From the NCBI RefSeq assembly GCF_900100925.1, contig NZ_FNKO01000002.1:1488001-1552000 (forward strand): a DNA stretch of 64,000 bases, written 5' to 3'. The notes under the pieces were generated by a model. That model saw only the letters and a list, made by a program, of their open reading frames with translations, was not told the origin of the DNA and made no database searches. A program made the translations under genes and the position numbers. The DNA comes from Actinopolyspora saharensis (lineage in GTDB: Bacteria > Actinomycetota > Actinomycetes > Mycobacteriales > Pseudonocardiaceae). Positions 21,420-30,451 of this stretch are shown here, in pieces; the first letter of the stretch is position 1, and each line of letters starts with the position of its first letter.

Positions 21420-22568
21420 TCACGCCCCCTCGGCGCGGGCGAGCTCGTAGCGCAGCAGATCGTCGAAGGTGAAGGTCCCCGTGGGCTGGTCGTCCTCGCC
21501 GAGCAGGTACAGCCGCTTCACGGCCACCAGCACCGCTTCCGCGACGGTGTCCCGGAAGCCGGGGTCGAGCAGGCGGGCGTGATCCTCCGGGTTGCTCAGA
21601 TAGCCCGCCTCCACGCGGACCGCGGGCATCTTCGTCCAGCGCAGCACTTCCCAGGTCTTGGGATGGGTGCGGCAGTCCAGCATGCCGGTGCGGGCCACGA
21701 TCTCGCGTTGCAGGAAACCGGCGAGGGCCTCCCCCACGTTCGAAGTGGTCCCGTTGCCGGTGCCGAAGTGGAAGGTCGCGACTCCCTGGCCCTGTGGTGA
21801 GCTGTTGGAGTCCACGTGCAGCGAGAGGAACAGGTCGGCGCCGGCCTCGTTGGCGAAGGCGGCCCGGTCCGCGTCGGGCGGGCAGGAGTTGGGCCCGCGG
21901 GCGATCAGCGCCTCCATCCCGGTGGCCACCATGCGGCCCTCGAGACGGCGGGCGAAGTCCCAGGCCAGGTCGGCCTCGGCCACGCCGTTGACCACGGCTC
22001 CCCGGTCACTGCCGCCGTGTCCCGGATCGATGACTATGCGCTTGCCGCGCAGCTTGGGGCCGGCCCGCCGGACCTTCTCCTGCTCGCGGAGGTAGACGGG
22101 TCTGCCGCCGCGGACCTTCGGCGCGAGCTGGCGCAGCGAGCGCAGCGTGGCCGGGCCGCAGATGCCGTCCGAGTTGAGGGCGTACTCCCGCTGGAAGCTG
22201 CGCAGCGCGTGCTCGGTCTGCCTGCCGAAGATGCCGTCGGGGCGTCCGGCGTCGTAGCCGAGCTCGAGCAGCCGTTCCTGGAGCGCGAAGACGTCGTCGC
22301 CGCTGATGGGGCGGGAGACGAAGTAGGCGAGCGAGCGGTCGCCGAGTCGCCACTTGGCGTCGGTGAGTGCTCGGTATGTGGCCGGTCCCACGACTCCGTC
22401 GGTGATCAGGCCCCGTTGTTGTTGGAAGGCCCGTACCGCGTGTTCCACCGACGCGTCGTACATGATCGGTCCCGCGGGACCGTTCGGTGGTAAGAGGCCC
22501 AGCGTGACCAGAACGTTTCTGATCTCGGAAACTGCCGGGCCGACGTCACCGCGGTGGAGCAGCTGCAT
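21420..22568 (-). CDS. cwlM: CwlM-type peptidoglycan-binding N-acetylmuramoyl-L-alanine amidase homologue
   Basis: 382 aa, in the position of mycobacterial cwlM. It has two N-terminal PG_binding_1 repeats (about residues 5-70 and 85-155; the first contains VRAFQQQRGLITDGVVGPAT, the second LRSFQREYALNSDGICGPAT) and a C-terminal Amidase_3 domain. All putative zinc and catalytic positions are visible: IDPGHGGSD, VAEADLAW, LSLHVDSN and RVEAGYLSN. No signal peptide is present, so the protein is probably cytoplasmic. The M. tuberculosis homologue is an essential PknB substrate that stimulates MurA; a similar role is inferred here. The AT-rich stretch near 22620-22665 is the likely promoter. Confidence 0.9.
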   Translation of the reverse strand: MQLLHRGDVGPAVSEIRNVLVTLGLLPPNGPAGPIMYDASVEHAVRAFQQQRGLITDGVVGPATYRALTDAKWRLGDRSLAYFVSRPISGDDVFALQERLLELGYDAGRPDGIFGRQTEHALRSFQREYALNSDGICGPATLRSLRQLAPKVRGGRPVYLREQEKVRRAGPKLRGKRIVIDPGHGGSDRGAVVNGVAEADLAWDFARRLEGRMVATGMEALIARGPNSCPPDADRAAFANEAGADLFLSLHVDSNSSPQGQGVATFHFGTGNGTTSNVGEALAGFLQREIVARTGMLDCRTHPKTWEVLRWTKMPAVRVEAGYLSNPEDHARLLDPGFRDTVAEAVLVAVKRLYLLGEDDQPTGTFTFDDLLRYELARAEGA

Positions 22569-22991
22569 GCACTCCTCGCTCGATTCAGGCGCCGGACGGA
22601 TCCGACGCTAAGGACGTGTCATTACCCCCAAGTATCAGTTTATAGAGATTTTCCGTTTCGGTTGTCGCAGGTGGTTGCCGAGCGAAACCTCCCCGCTGCG
22701 GCTACCCCGGTTCCGAGGGGCTCCACCCACGTCGATCCGGGCCTTCCCGCGAGGGCACGGGACGGGAGGACCCGCGACGGTTCCGGTGGGCGGCGTGGCC
22801 GTCCCCGCGCCGTCGCGCCGGGCGCCACCCCGAACCGGGCCGTCGACTCAACCGTAAAACACCAGTGAGGTATGCGACTCGCTCCGATGCATTGTGCCTT
22901 GTCGCCCTCGCGGTGACGTCACGGGCCGGACCCTCGTGACATCGGAGGGTGCTCACCCGCTCGTGGTGTGCTGATCGAAATCCGCGCAAAC

Positions 22992-23041
22992 ACGTGATCC
23001 CACCGTCCTCGCTCGTTTCCACGAGGACGGTGGGATCACGT
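22992..23041 (-). terminator. Strong terminator after trxA
   Basis: A perfect 20-bp inverted repeat, ACGTGATCCCACCGTCCTCG (22992-23011) with its complement at 23022-23041. On the minus strand it is followed by GTTTGCG. It ends the sigM-rsmA and trxB-trxA transcripts about 80 bp after the trxA stop. The remainder of the 22569-23120 gap contains the AT-rich cwlM promoter area and nothing else recognised. Confidence 0.92.
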
Positions 23042-23120
23042 CGTGCGGTTGCTCCGGAAAGCAGGCCGGGGCGGAATCAGCTCCGCGCCCGGGTGCTCGC
23101 CGGAGGCGTTCGCCGCGGTT

Positions 23121-23444
23121 TCACAGGTAGTCGGCCAGGTCCTCCAGCAGCTGGGCCTTCGGCTTGGCACCGACGATCTGCTTGACCGGTTCCCCGTTGG
23201 AGAACAGCAGCAGCGTCGGAACCGACATCACCTGGTAGTCCCTGGCGACGCCGGGGTTCTGGTCGATGTCGAGCTTGGCGATGGTGATCTTGCCCTCGTG
23301 CTCGGAGGCGATCTCCTCCAGGACGGGGGCGACCATCTTGCACGGGCCGCACCAGGTGGCCCAGAAGTCGACCAGCACGGGCTTGTCGTTGTTCAGGACC
23401 TCGGTCTTGAACGAGTCGGCGTCGACGGTAACCGGCTTGGACAT
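23121..23444 (-). CDS. trxA: Thioredoxin
   Basis: 107-aa cytoplasmic disulfide reductase. The active site WCGPC lies in [18 protein letters not shown], with the cis-proline loop [13 protein letters not shown]. The ATG at 23444 has an AAAGGAG ribosome site. It is 41 bp downstream of trxB, its reducing partner, in the order seen in actinomycetes (sigM region-trxB-trxA-cwlM). Confidence 0.98.
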   Translation of the reverse strand: MSKPVTVDADSFKTEVLNNDKPVLVDFWATWCGPCKMVAPVLEEIASEHEGKITIAKLDIDQNPGVARDYQVMSVPTLLLFSNGEPVKQIVGAKPKAQLLEDLADYL

Positions 23445-23485
23445 GTCGTCTCCTTTGCGGTGTTGTGCTCTGCTGCGGATGGTTG

Positions 23486-24499
23486 TCAGCGGGCTGCCGC
23501 CGCGTCGGCCTCGGCGGCGGGACCGTATCCGCCCCCGACGAGCTCCGAGGTGACCTCGGCGCTTTCGGAGGCTTCCTGTTCGGCGAGCCAGCGTTCCGCG
23601 TCGATGGCCGCCGAGCAACCCGACCCGGCGGCCGTGACGGCCTGCCGGTACGTCTTGTCCACCAGGTCACCGGCCGCGAACACGCCCGGGATGTTGGTGG
23701 CGGTGGAGGGCTGGTGCACCTGCACGTACCCCTCCTCGTCCACCTCGACCTGATCGGAGACGAGCTTGCTGCGCGGGTCGTGCCCGATCGCCACGAACAT
23801 GCCGGTGACGGGGAGTTCGGACTCGGCGCCGGTGACGGTGTCGCGCACGGTCAGCCCCGAGACGGTGCTCTCGCCGTTGACCGCGGTGACGACCGCGTTG
23901 GTGCGCCAGTGGATCTTCTCGTTCGCCTGCGCGCGCTCGAGCATGATCTTGGAGGCGCGGAACTCCTCGCGACGGTGCAGGATCGTCACCGAACGGGCGA
24001 ACCGGGTGAGGAAGGTCGCCTCCTCCATGGCGGAGTCACCCCCGCCGACCACGGCGATGTCCTGGTCGCGGAAGAAGAATCCGTCGCAGGTCGCGCACGC
24101 CGACACGCCGCGCCCGAGCAGCTGCTCCTCCCCGGGAACGCCGACGTAGCGCGCCGCCGCGCCCATCGCCAGGACCACGGCCTTCGCGCGGTACTCGACA
24201 CCGTGCGCGGTCACGGTCTTGACCGGGCCGCCGAGGTCCATCCCGTCGACGTCCTCGGTCTTGAGCTCCGCCCCGAAGCGTTCCGCCTGGGCGCGGAACT
24301 GCTCCATCAGCTCGGGGCCCATGATCCCGTCTCGAAAGCCGGGGTAGTTCTCCACGTCGGTAGTGGTCATGAGTTCCCCGCCGTACTGGGTTCCCTCGAA
24401 GACCAGTGGTTGCAGCTCGGCCCTGGCCGCGTACACCGCTGCGGTGTAGCCGGCAGGGCCGGAGCCAACGATGATCAGGTTCCGGACGTCGCCAGTCAC
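23486..24499 (-). CDS. trxB: Thioredoxin reductase (NADPH)
   Basis: FAD-dependent low-molecular-weight thioredoxin reductase that reduces TrxA with NADPH. About 337 aa. The FAD motif is [18 protein letters not shown], the redox-active pair is CATCDGFFF, and the NADPH site is [15 protein letters not shown]-terminal FAD-contact motif is [22 protein letters not shown] at 24499 was chosen because GGGAAGGGG sits 4-5 bases upstream; a GTG at 24520 is an alternative. The ~35 C-terminal residues are an Ala/Glu-rich tail. Confidence 0.97.
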   Translation of the reverse strand: MTGDVRNLIIVGSGPAGYTAAVYAARAELQPLVFEGTQYGGELMTTTDVENYPGFRDGIMGPELMEQFRAQAERFGAELKTEDVDGMDLGGPVKTVTAHGVEYRAKAVVLAMGAAARYVGVPGEEQLLGRGVSACATCDGFFFRDQDIAVVGGGDSAMEEATFLTRFARSVTILHRREEFRASKIMLERAQANEKIHWRTNAVVTAVNGESTVSGLTVRDTVTGAESELPVTGMFVAIGHDPRSKLVSDQVEVDEEGYVQVHQPSTATNIPGVFAAGDLVDKTYRQAVTAAGSGCSAAIDAERWLAEQEASESAEVTSELVGGGYGPAAEADAAAAR

Positions 24500-24710
24500 C
24501 GCGCCCCTTCCCTCGGTCACGTCGTTCGCGGGTGGTAGGTGTCCCCGCGCTTGTTCGTCAACGCGATACTAGGTCCCGCTTGTTCCCGCCCCCTCCGTGC
24601 ACGTGCCCGCACCCACATGTTGGACGGGGATCCGAGCCGCCGAGCGGTTCCGCCACGGGCGTCGTCCGCCGTCCGCCGTCCTGGTTCGCGGCCTGCCGCC
24701 CTCCGGCCGG

Positions 24711-25559
24711 TCAACCGCCCACGACGGTGTCCGAGAGGGTCGCCGGATTGCCCGGCCCGCATCCCGGGCCGACGGCGAGCAGCCGGAACTGGCCGATCTC
24801 GCCGGTGGACAGCACCATCAGCTGGGCCCGCCGCCCGTTGAAACTGATCTCCCTGGCCCCGATGGGAGAGCCGTCCTCGATGCCGTTCGCCCGTAAGCAC
24901 GTCAGCAGTCGCTGCGGGTCGACCAGGGAGTCGACGTACTGCTCGGAGGAGAGCACCTGCTGGAGCTGCTGCCCGTCGAGCTCGACCCGGTCTCCGGTCA
25001 GCGCCAGCGGGGACGGTTCCTCGCCCTCCGGCGGCTGGGCCGCGGTCGTGTCGTCGGCCCTGGTCTCCTCCCGCCTCGGCTGGTTCGGCTGGACCGTCAG
25101 CACCACGGCCAGCAGGACCGCTGCGGCGGCCACCAGGCTGGAGCCCACTGCGAAGGCCCTGCGGCGGCTGCGGCGGCTGCGGCGGCTGCCGCGCCCGCGG
25201 GCCCCGCCGATGGGGGCGACGTTGTCGGGGAGGGGCTGCTCGGGTTGCTCGGGCTCCGCGGCGGGGTGTTCCTGCCGGTCGGTCTCCGCGGCGGGCGGGG
25301 GCAGCGGTTCGGCCGCGAGTGAGTTCTCGATGCGGGCCGCGACCTCCTCCGGCATCTCGAGAGCGGGCCTGCCCGCCAGTTCGGTTCGCGTGTTCTCCAG
25401 CGCCGTCAGGACGGCGCCCGCCTCCGGGTCGGTTCGCGCGGCCGAGGCGATTCGCCCCGCCGTTTCCTCGTCGAGGGCGTCCGCGTGCAGCTCGGCCAAC
25501 ACGTCCGGGGACCGGTCCGGGTCCCGAGGTGTCCCGGCGCTCAGTTCCTCGCCACTCAT
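24711..25559 (-). CDS. rsmA: Anti-sigma-M factor, single-pass membrane protein
   Basis: 282 aa, encoded directly after sigM with a 4-bp overlap, in the place of mycobacterial Rv3912 (RsmA). The N-terminal ~100 residues are acidic and cytoplasmic. After an Arg-rich stop-transfer stretch comes one membrane helix (AFAVGSSLVAAAAVLLAVVL, about residue 135). The extracytoplasmic part follows, containing two cysteines (LLTCLRANG and VGPGCGPGN) that could form a disulfide. No canonical ZAS HxxxCxxC motif is visible. Binding and inhibition of SigM are inferred from context. Confidence 0.85.
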   Translation of the reverse strand: MSGEELSAGTPRDPDRSPDVLAELHADALDEETAGRIASAARTDPEAGAVLTALENTRTELAGRPALEMPEEVAARIENSLAAEPLPPPAAETDRQEHPAAEPEQPEQPLPDNVAPIGGARGRGSRRSRRSRRRAFAVGSSLVAAAAVLLAVVLTVQPNQPRREETRADDTTAAQPPEGEEPSPLALTGDRVELDGQQLQQVLSSEQYVDSLVDPQRLLTCLRANGIEDGSPIGAREISFNGRRAQLMVLSTGEIGQFRLLAVGPGCGPGNPATLSDTVVGG

Positions 25560-26164
25560 CGTCCCTCCCGTCGACGCGTGGCCATGCCTCCATCTGGGAC
25601 GTCCGTACGCGCACTCGGGTTCCGCAGATGCCCGAGAAGTTGTGCGAGCTTCAGCCTGCCGCGCGCGCAACGGCTCTTGACCGTTCCCTCGGCCACCTCG
25701 AGCATCCGAGCGGCCTCGGACACCGGGTAGCCCTCGACGTCCACGAGCACGATGGGGGCACGTTGGTCCGCGGGCAGCTGGGCGAGCGCGTCCTCGACGA
25801 CCATCCTCGTGTCGTGCTCGGAGATCCTGTCGTGCGGGTGCGCGGGCTCTCCCGGACCGCTCTCCGGCAACGGGACGGTGGCTCTGGTGCGCTGTCTGCG
25901 CATCCGGTCGAGGCAGGAGTTCACGACTATCCGGTGCAACCAGGTGGTGACCCTCGACTCGGCCCGGAAGGAGCTCGCGTTGCGGAAAGCGGAGATCATC
26001 GCCTCCTGCAGCGCGTCGGCGGCCTCGTCCGGGTCCCGCATCGTGCGCAGCGCCACGGACCACAGCCGATCGCGGTGCCGCCGGAAGAGCTCGGAGAAGG
26101 CCTGCCGGTCCCCGGAGAGGTGGGCCGCTATGAGATCGGCATCCGAACTGGCGGTTTCTGACAC
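25556..26164 (-). CDS. sigM: ECF RNA polymerase sigma factor SigM
   Basis: About 202 aa from a GTG at 26164; a GTG seven codons upstream (26185) is also possible, and neither has a strong ribosome site. Region 2 reads LFRRHRDRLWSVALRTMRDP, then DEAADALQEAMISAFRNASS. Region 4 has ALAQLPADQRAPIVLVDVEG, then EAARMLEVAEGTVKSRCARG. Together with its anti-sigma gene and the downstream trxBA genes this matches mycobacterial sigM, which responds to envelope stress. Confidence 0.94.
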   Translation of the reverse strand: MSETASSDADLIAAHLSGDRQAFSELFRRHRDRLWSVALRTMRDPDEAADALQEAMISAFRNASSFRAESRVTTWLHRIVVNSCLDRMRRQRTRATVPLPESGPGEPAHPHDRISEHDTRMVVEDALAQLPADQRAPIVLVDVEGYPVSEAARMLEVAEGTVKSRCARGRLKLAQLLGHLRNPSARTDVPDGGMATRRREGR

Positions 26165-26232
26165 GCCCAGAACCCTACTGATCACTGGAAGGGGTAAGCG
26201 GGTCGGCGGTGCCGGTTGCTCGGTTCGAGGGG

Positions 26233-26425
26233 CGGCGGCGCCGACTGCTCGGGCTCAGAGCGCCTGGGTTGAGCGGAGCCTTTCGCTGGAAGTTCCTGGC
26301 AAGGATTTCGGCGGATCGGGCCGCTCGCAGCGTAGGTGGCTGTTGTGGCTACTCAAGAGCGTGCCCAACGCTCCCGAGGCGCCGACTCACGTGTCGGCTA
26401 AGCAACCGCCCCGGCAACCGGAACC
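26233..26425. repeat. Dispersed non-coding repeat, copy B (composite)
   Basis: Two repeat modules side by side between the sigM promoter and the pseudokinase stop. Bases 26233-26328 match 36128-36223 (GCGGYGCCGACTGC ... GGCTCASAGCGC ... GGCCGCTCGC pattern). Bases 26318-26425 match 18684-18785. The composite suggests modules that combine in different ways. It is non-coding and lies directly 3' of a minus-strand gene. Confidence 0.7.
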
Positions 26426-26439
26426 GGCACCCCGACGAC

Positions 26440-28077
26440 TCAGGACTGGGCGGACGTGCCCATCACCTTGATCTCGTCGATCTGGGAGCTGTAGCGGTCC
26501 CCGGAGGCCAGCTCGGTGATCCACACGAGCACGTGCGAGGTCGAGCCGTCCGTTTCCGCCGGGATCTTGGTGGTGCCGTCCTTCAGCGTCCCGCTGCCGA
26601 TGACCTCGGCGTCCGAGAGGCTCGGCGAGGAGCTCGAAGCGCTGCGGATCTCCACCTCGGTCCCCGAGCTCGGGGACCGCACCTCCACCTCGCTGATCTT
26701 CGAGGGGTTCTCCAGCTCCAGCATGACCCCGATGCCGTTCTTGAACCCGGTGCCCAGCTGGTCGTTGTAGTTGTCGGTCTGCCAGTGCGTGCCGGGGTCC
26801 CCGTCGTGCACCTTGTCGATCTCGTCCTGGTGGTCGCGGTCCTTCTCGGTGACGAAGACGCTCGAGTCGGACACCGCGACGGGCTTCGGCTTCGGCTGCT
26901 GCTGCGAGCCCTGCCCGGACTGCTCGCTCGTGGTGCTGCCGTTCTCGTCGGGGTTCAGCACCACCGGAGGACCGGAGGCGCCCGAGCCGGCGAACAGGCC
27001 GATCAGGTTCGCGGTGAGCCAGCCGAGCACCACGACGGTGGCCACGGCGAGCACGCTGACGCTGAGCATGAGCTTGCGCCGCTTGGCCGGGTCGGGTTTG
27101 GGCTCCTCGCGGTTCCACACCTCGTTGCTCTGCGACTCGCCGCCCCCCGCGGGGGCGGAGTGCATCACGGTGTCGGCCGCCTCCTGCTGGGCGTACTGCT
27201 CCAGCACCCGCAGGACGGCGGCACCGGTGCGCACCCCTCCCGTGGTTCCGTGCGACTCGGGACTGCCGAGAGCCCGAGTGGACACCGTGGACAGTTCGAG
27301 CGGGACGGCGGGGCGCAGGGTGCGCGGGGGGACGACGTTGCCCTCGGAGTCGGCCGGGGCGGAGGAGATCCCTTCCGGCGCGCCGGGCAGAGCCCACCGT
27401 CCGGTCAGCAGCAGGTACAGCACCGCCCCGAGCCCGCGGACGTCCTCCCCGGAGCCCGCGTGGGGCATCGGCCCGGGAAACGCCATTCGGATCTCGCCGG
27501 AGGCGGTGACCCGCACCCGCTGGGGGTGGTCTATCCCCAGCACCAGCCCGGCGTGGTGGGCGGCCTCCACAGCGGCGGCCAGGGGTTGCAGCAACCGCGC
27601 CGCCCCTCCGGGCGCCAGCGGGCCGTCCGAGATCAGCTCGGTCAGGTCGCTGCCGTGCGTCCACTCCGCGATGACGATGCCGAGCACGCCGTCCGGGTCG
27701 CCCGGGGAGTTGTGGACCACGTCGAGCACTCTGGCCACGCCGACGTGGTTGAAGGTGCTCGCGTGCATGGCCCGCTCGAGGGTGCGCCGCGCGTTGGCGG
27801 CCTGCTCGGCGTCGGCCCGGTCCCCCACGATGATGGTCAGGGCCACGTCGCGGCCCAGGACACCGTCCTTGGCGCGCCAGAGCTGGGCGTTGCAGCGACT
27901 GTCCGAACCGACCTTGGCGAGCAGCCGATATCGACCGTGGTCGAGCACGGCTCCCGGTGCGAGCGGCGGCTCCTGGGAGTGCCCCGTGCTCGCGGGACTT
28001 CCCTGGTGCACGGTGTCGTCGTGCTGGTTGGCGTCCTGCTTGCCTGCACCCGCCTGTCCGGTCGGTTTTCCGCTCAC
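26440..28077 (-). CDS. Membrane-anchored pseudokinase with discoidin-like ectodomain
   Basis: 545 aa from the GTG at 28077 (GGGAGA ribosome site). The N-terminal half is a Ser/Thr-kinase-like fold (YRLLAKVGSDSRCNAQLWRA to LYLLLTGRWALPG). The catalytic loop and DFG motifs are lost: GLVLGIDHPQRVRV and EIRMAFPGP stand where HRD and DFG should be, so it is a pseudokinase. After a basic patch comes one membrane helix (LMLSVSVLAVATVVVLGWLT, about residue 340). The external part is a low-complexity linker and a C-terminal F5/8-type-C-like beta domain (about residues 400-545). In mycobacteria this pseudokinase is fused to MurJ (MviN); here it is the next gene. Confidence 0.85.
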   Translation of the reverse strand: MSGKPTGQAGAGKQDANQHDDTVHQGSPASTGHSQEPPLAPGAVLDHGRYRLLAKVGSDSRCNAQLWRAKDGVLGRDVALTIIVGDRADAEQAANARRTLERAMHASTFNHVGVARVLDVVHNSPGDPDGVLGIVIAEWTHGSDLTELISDGPLAPGGAARLLQPLAAAVEAAHHAGLVLGIDHPQRVRVTASGEIRMAFPGPMPHAGSGEDVRGLGAVLYLLLTGRWALPGAPEGISSAPADSEGNVVPPRTLRPAVPLELSTVSTRALGSPESHGTTGGVRTGAAVLRVLEQYAQQEAADTVMHSAPAGGGESQSNEVWNREEPKPDPAKRRKLMLSVSVLAVATVVVLGWLTANLIGLFAGSGASGPPVVLNPDENGSTTSEQSGQGSQQQPKPKPVAVSDSSVFVTEKDRDHQDEIDKVHDGDPGTHWQTDNYNDQLGTGFKNGIGVMLELENPSKISEVEVRSPSSGTEVEIRSASSSSPSLSDAEVIGSGTLKDGTTKIPAETDGSTSHVLVWITELASGDRYSSQIDEIKVMGTSAQS

Positions 28078-28225
28078 CTGACGTCTCCCGATTCTTCCCG
28101 TCGGCGAAGAGTCGCCGAACGCGATCCCCGCTCGTGCCAGGGGTGTTTCCGCGGCCGGAAAAAGAACGCCGCTTGCCCGCACCCCGCCGTAGAGACTCCC
28201 CGTCCGAGAGTACGTGACGCTGCCG

Positions 28226-30136
28226 TCACCGGCGACGCAGTAGACCGGTGATTCGGCTGAACGCCGGTTGCAGTTCGGCAACGCGCAGCAGCCACATGCA
28301 GGCGAGGATGACGCCCATTCCGCAGACCCCGCCGGAGGCCAGCCGCAGCCAGCCGCTCACGAGACCGTCGCTGACCAGACCGTCGACGCCGCTGCTGATC
28401 AGCCACGCGACCAGCGCGCCCGCCACCGAGGCGAGCAGGGTGCGTCCCAGGGTGTTCAGGAAGCGCCTGCTCCCGAGCGGACCCAGCCGGGAGCGCAGCC
28501 AGAGCTCGCCCACGAGCGAGCCGACCACGAAGGTGAACGAATTGGTGAAGGTCAGCCCGAGCACCACGTTCTCCGGGGCGATGAGCGCTCCGACCGCGAT
28601 CGCCATGAGCACCTTGAACACGGTCATCACGACCATGATCAGCGTCGGGGTGCGCGCGTCCTTCATCGCGTAGAAGGCCCGCATCTGCATCATGGTGATC
28701 GCGAAGGGCAGCACGCCGAAGGAGGAGACGGCGAGGGCGAGGCCGAGCTGCTCGGTCGAACCGCTGCCGTCCTTGATGGAGAACAGCGCCACCGCGATCG
28801 GGACCCCCAGCGCGGTCATGATCGCGCTGATCGGCAGCAGCGCCACCGTGGACAGCCTGTTGCCCAGCGACAGGTCGTCGACCATCCGCGCGTGGTCCTT
28901 GTCGGCGGCCGCGGCGCTCATGCGCGGCAGGATCGCGGTCATCACGGAGAAGCCGATCACCCCGTAGGGCAGCTGCAGCAGCATCCACACGTAGTTGTAG
29001 ATGGCCCAGGACCCCGGATCGGAGGAGGTGGCGACCCGGGACAGCGCGAGCAGGCCGACCTGGCTGACGCCCACGTAGCCGAGCATCCACAGCGTCATCC
29101 CGCCGAACTCGGAGAGCCTGGAGTCCCAGCCGAGCCGCGGGACGAAGCTCAGCCCGGTCTTGCGCAGCGCGGGAAGCTGGATGAACGCCTGGGCGAACAC
29201 GCCGCAGGTCACCCCGATGCCGAGCGTCAGCAGGTGCGCGTCGCTCATCCGCACCGGGTTGAGGGTCAGCTCCCCCGGCAGCGCCCGGTAGATGAGCAGC
29301 GTGGCGATGATGACCACGTTGTTCAGCACGGGAGCCCACGCGGGTGGACCGAAGACGTGCTTGGACTGCAGCAGCGCGCCGAACAGCGCGCTGGCCCCGT
29401 AGAACAGGATCTGCGGCAGCAGCAGGTAGGCCAGCCCGGTGGCCAGTTCCGGACTGGCCTTCTCCGAGTCGCCCATGTACAGCCACACCAGTCCCGGGGC
29501 GGCCAGCAGCGAGAGCAGGGTGCCCGCCAGCAGCACCACCCCGGAGGCGGCGAGCAGCTTCTGGACGTAGGCCCGGCCCCCGTCCTCGTCGCTCTTCTGC
29601 GCCCGCACGAGCACCGGGACGATCACGCTGGTGAGCACGCCGCCGATGAGCAGCTCGAAGATGCTGGTCGGGAGCGTGTTGGCCACTGTGAACGAGTCGT
29701 TGACCACGCCGAAGCCGACCGTGTAGGCCAGCACCAGCTTCCAGCCGAAGCCTGTGATGCGGCTGACCAGCGTCGCCACCGCCATCGAGCCGCTGGCCTT
29801 GAGCAGGGACTTCTTGCCCTCCTGCTGCTGCTCGGTCGTCTCGGGTTCCGCGTCCTCGGCTTCGGGGTGCTCGGACGTCCCGCTGCCGTGTGGTTCGCCC
29901 ACTGCGGGGATCACCTCGGTGTGCTGTTCGGAGCGCACGTTGCCCGGGGTGCGTCCGAGTGCCGGGATCGGTTGGGTCAGTTCGTCGGCGTTGCCGGAGA
30001 TGCCGTCCCGCTCCGGGAACGCGGTTCCGGTCAGCGGACCGGCCACCTGCGGAATCGGCTCGGTCGGGTGAGCTTCCTCCTCACCGGGACCCCGCCGCTG
30101 GTAGCCGAGGGCTCCGGCGCGGTTCTCTCCGTTCAC
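28226..30136 (-). CDS. murJ: Lipid II flippase MurJ (MviN)
   Basis: Polytopic MOP-family transporter that flips the peptidoglycan precursor lipid II. 636 aa from the GTG at 30136 (GAAGGAATGAG ribosome site). A ~105-residue acidic cytoplasmic N-terminal extension with three TQPIP/TEPIP/TEVIP-like repeats precedes the membrane domain. That domain begins SMAVATLVSRITGFGWKLVL and has about 14 helices, including FELLIGGVLTSVIVPVLVRA and PYGVIGFSVMTAILPRMSA. The threonines in the repeats could be kinase targets. The pseudokinase gene follows on the same strand. Confidence 0.95.
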   Translation of the reverse strand: MNGENRAGALGYQRRGPGEEEAHPTEPIPQVAGPLTGTAFPERDGISGNADELTQPIPALGRTPGNVRSEQHTEVIPAVGEPHGSGTSEHPEAEDAEPETTEQQQEGKKSLLKASGSMAVATLVSRITGFGWKLVLAYTVGFGVVNDSFTVANTLPTSIFELLIGGVLTSVIVPVLVRAQKSDEDGGRAYVQKLLAASGVVLLAGTLLSLLAAPGLVWLYMGDSEKASPELATGLAYLLLPQILFYGASALFGALLQSKHVFGPPAWAPVLNNVVIIATLLIYRALPGELTLNPVRMSDAHLLTLGIGVTCGVFAQAFIQLPALRKTGLSFVPRLGWDSRLSEFGGMTLWMLGYVGVSQVGLLALSRVATSSDPGSWAIYNYVWMLLQLPYGVIGFSVMTAILPRMSAAAADKDHARMVDDLSLGNRLSTVALLPISAIMTALGVPIAVALFSIKDGSGSTEQLGLALAVSSFGVLPFAITMMQMRAFYAMKDARTPTLIMVVMTVFKVLMAIAVGALIAPENVVLGLTFTNSFTFVVGSLVGELWLRSRLGPLGSRRFLNTLGRTLLASVAGALVAWLISSGVDGLVSDGLVSGWLRLASGGVCGMGVILACMWLLRVAELQPAFSRITGLLRRR

Positions 30137-30451
30137 CAACTCATTCCTTCGCTCGGTGTGCGCACCCGTGCGTGTACAACCCGGCCATGCTAGCGGAAGC
30201 GGCCCCTTCGGCGGTTGCTCTCGCCGAGTGTCCGGATGCCGAAAGGCCGGGGTCTCACCTGAAAGCACGATGACCCCGCCGGGTCTCCGCTCGCCTCCGG
30301 GCAGGAGGCCCTCGCAAAGGCTCTCACTGCGGTTCCCCGACCGAGTCGACGGCCGGGGCGTTCCCGCTCCGGCGCGGGCGGCGCCGGGGAGGCCACGCTG
30401 CCCACCGGTGCCGCTGAGCGGGCACCCCACCGACCCGTTGGAAAACTCCGA

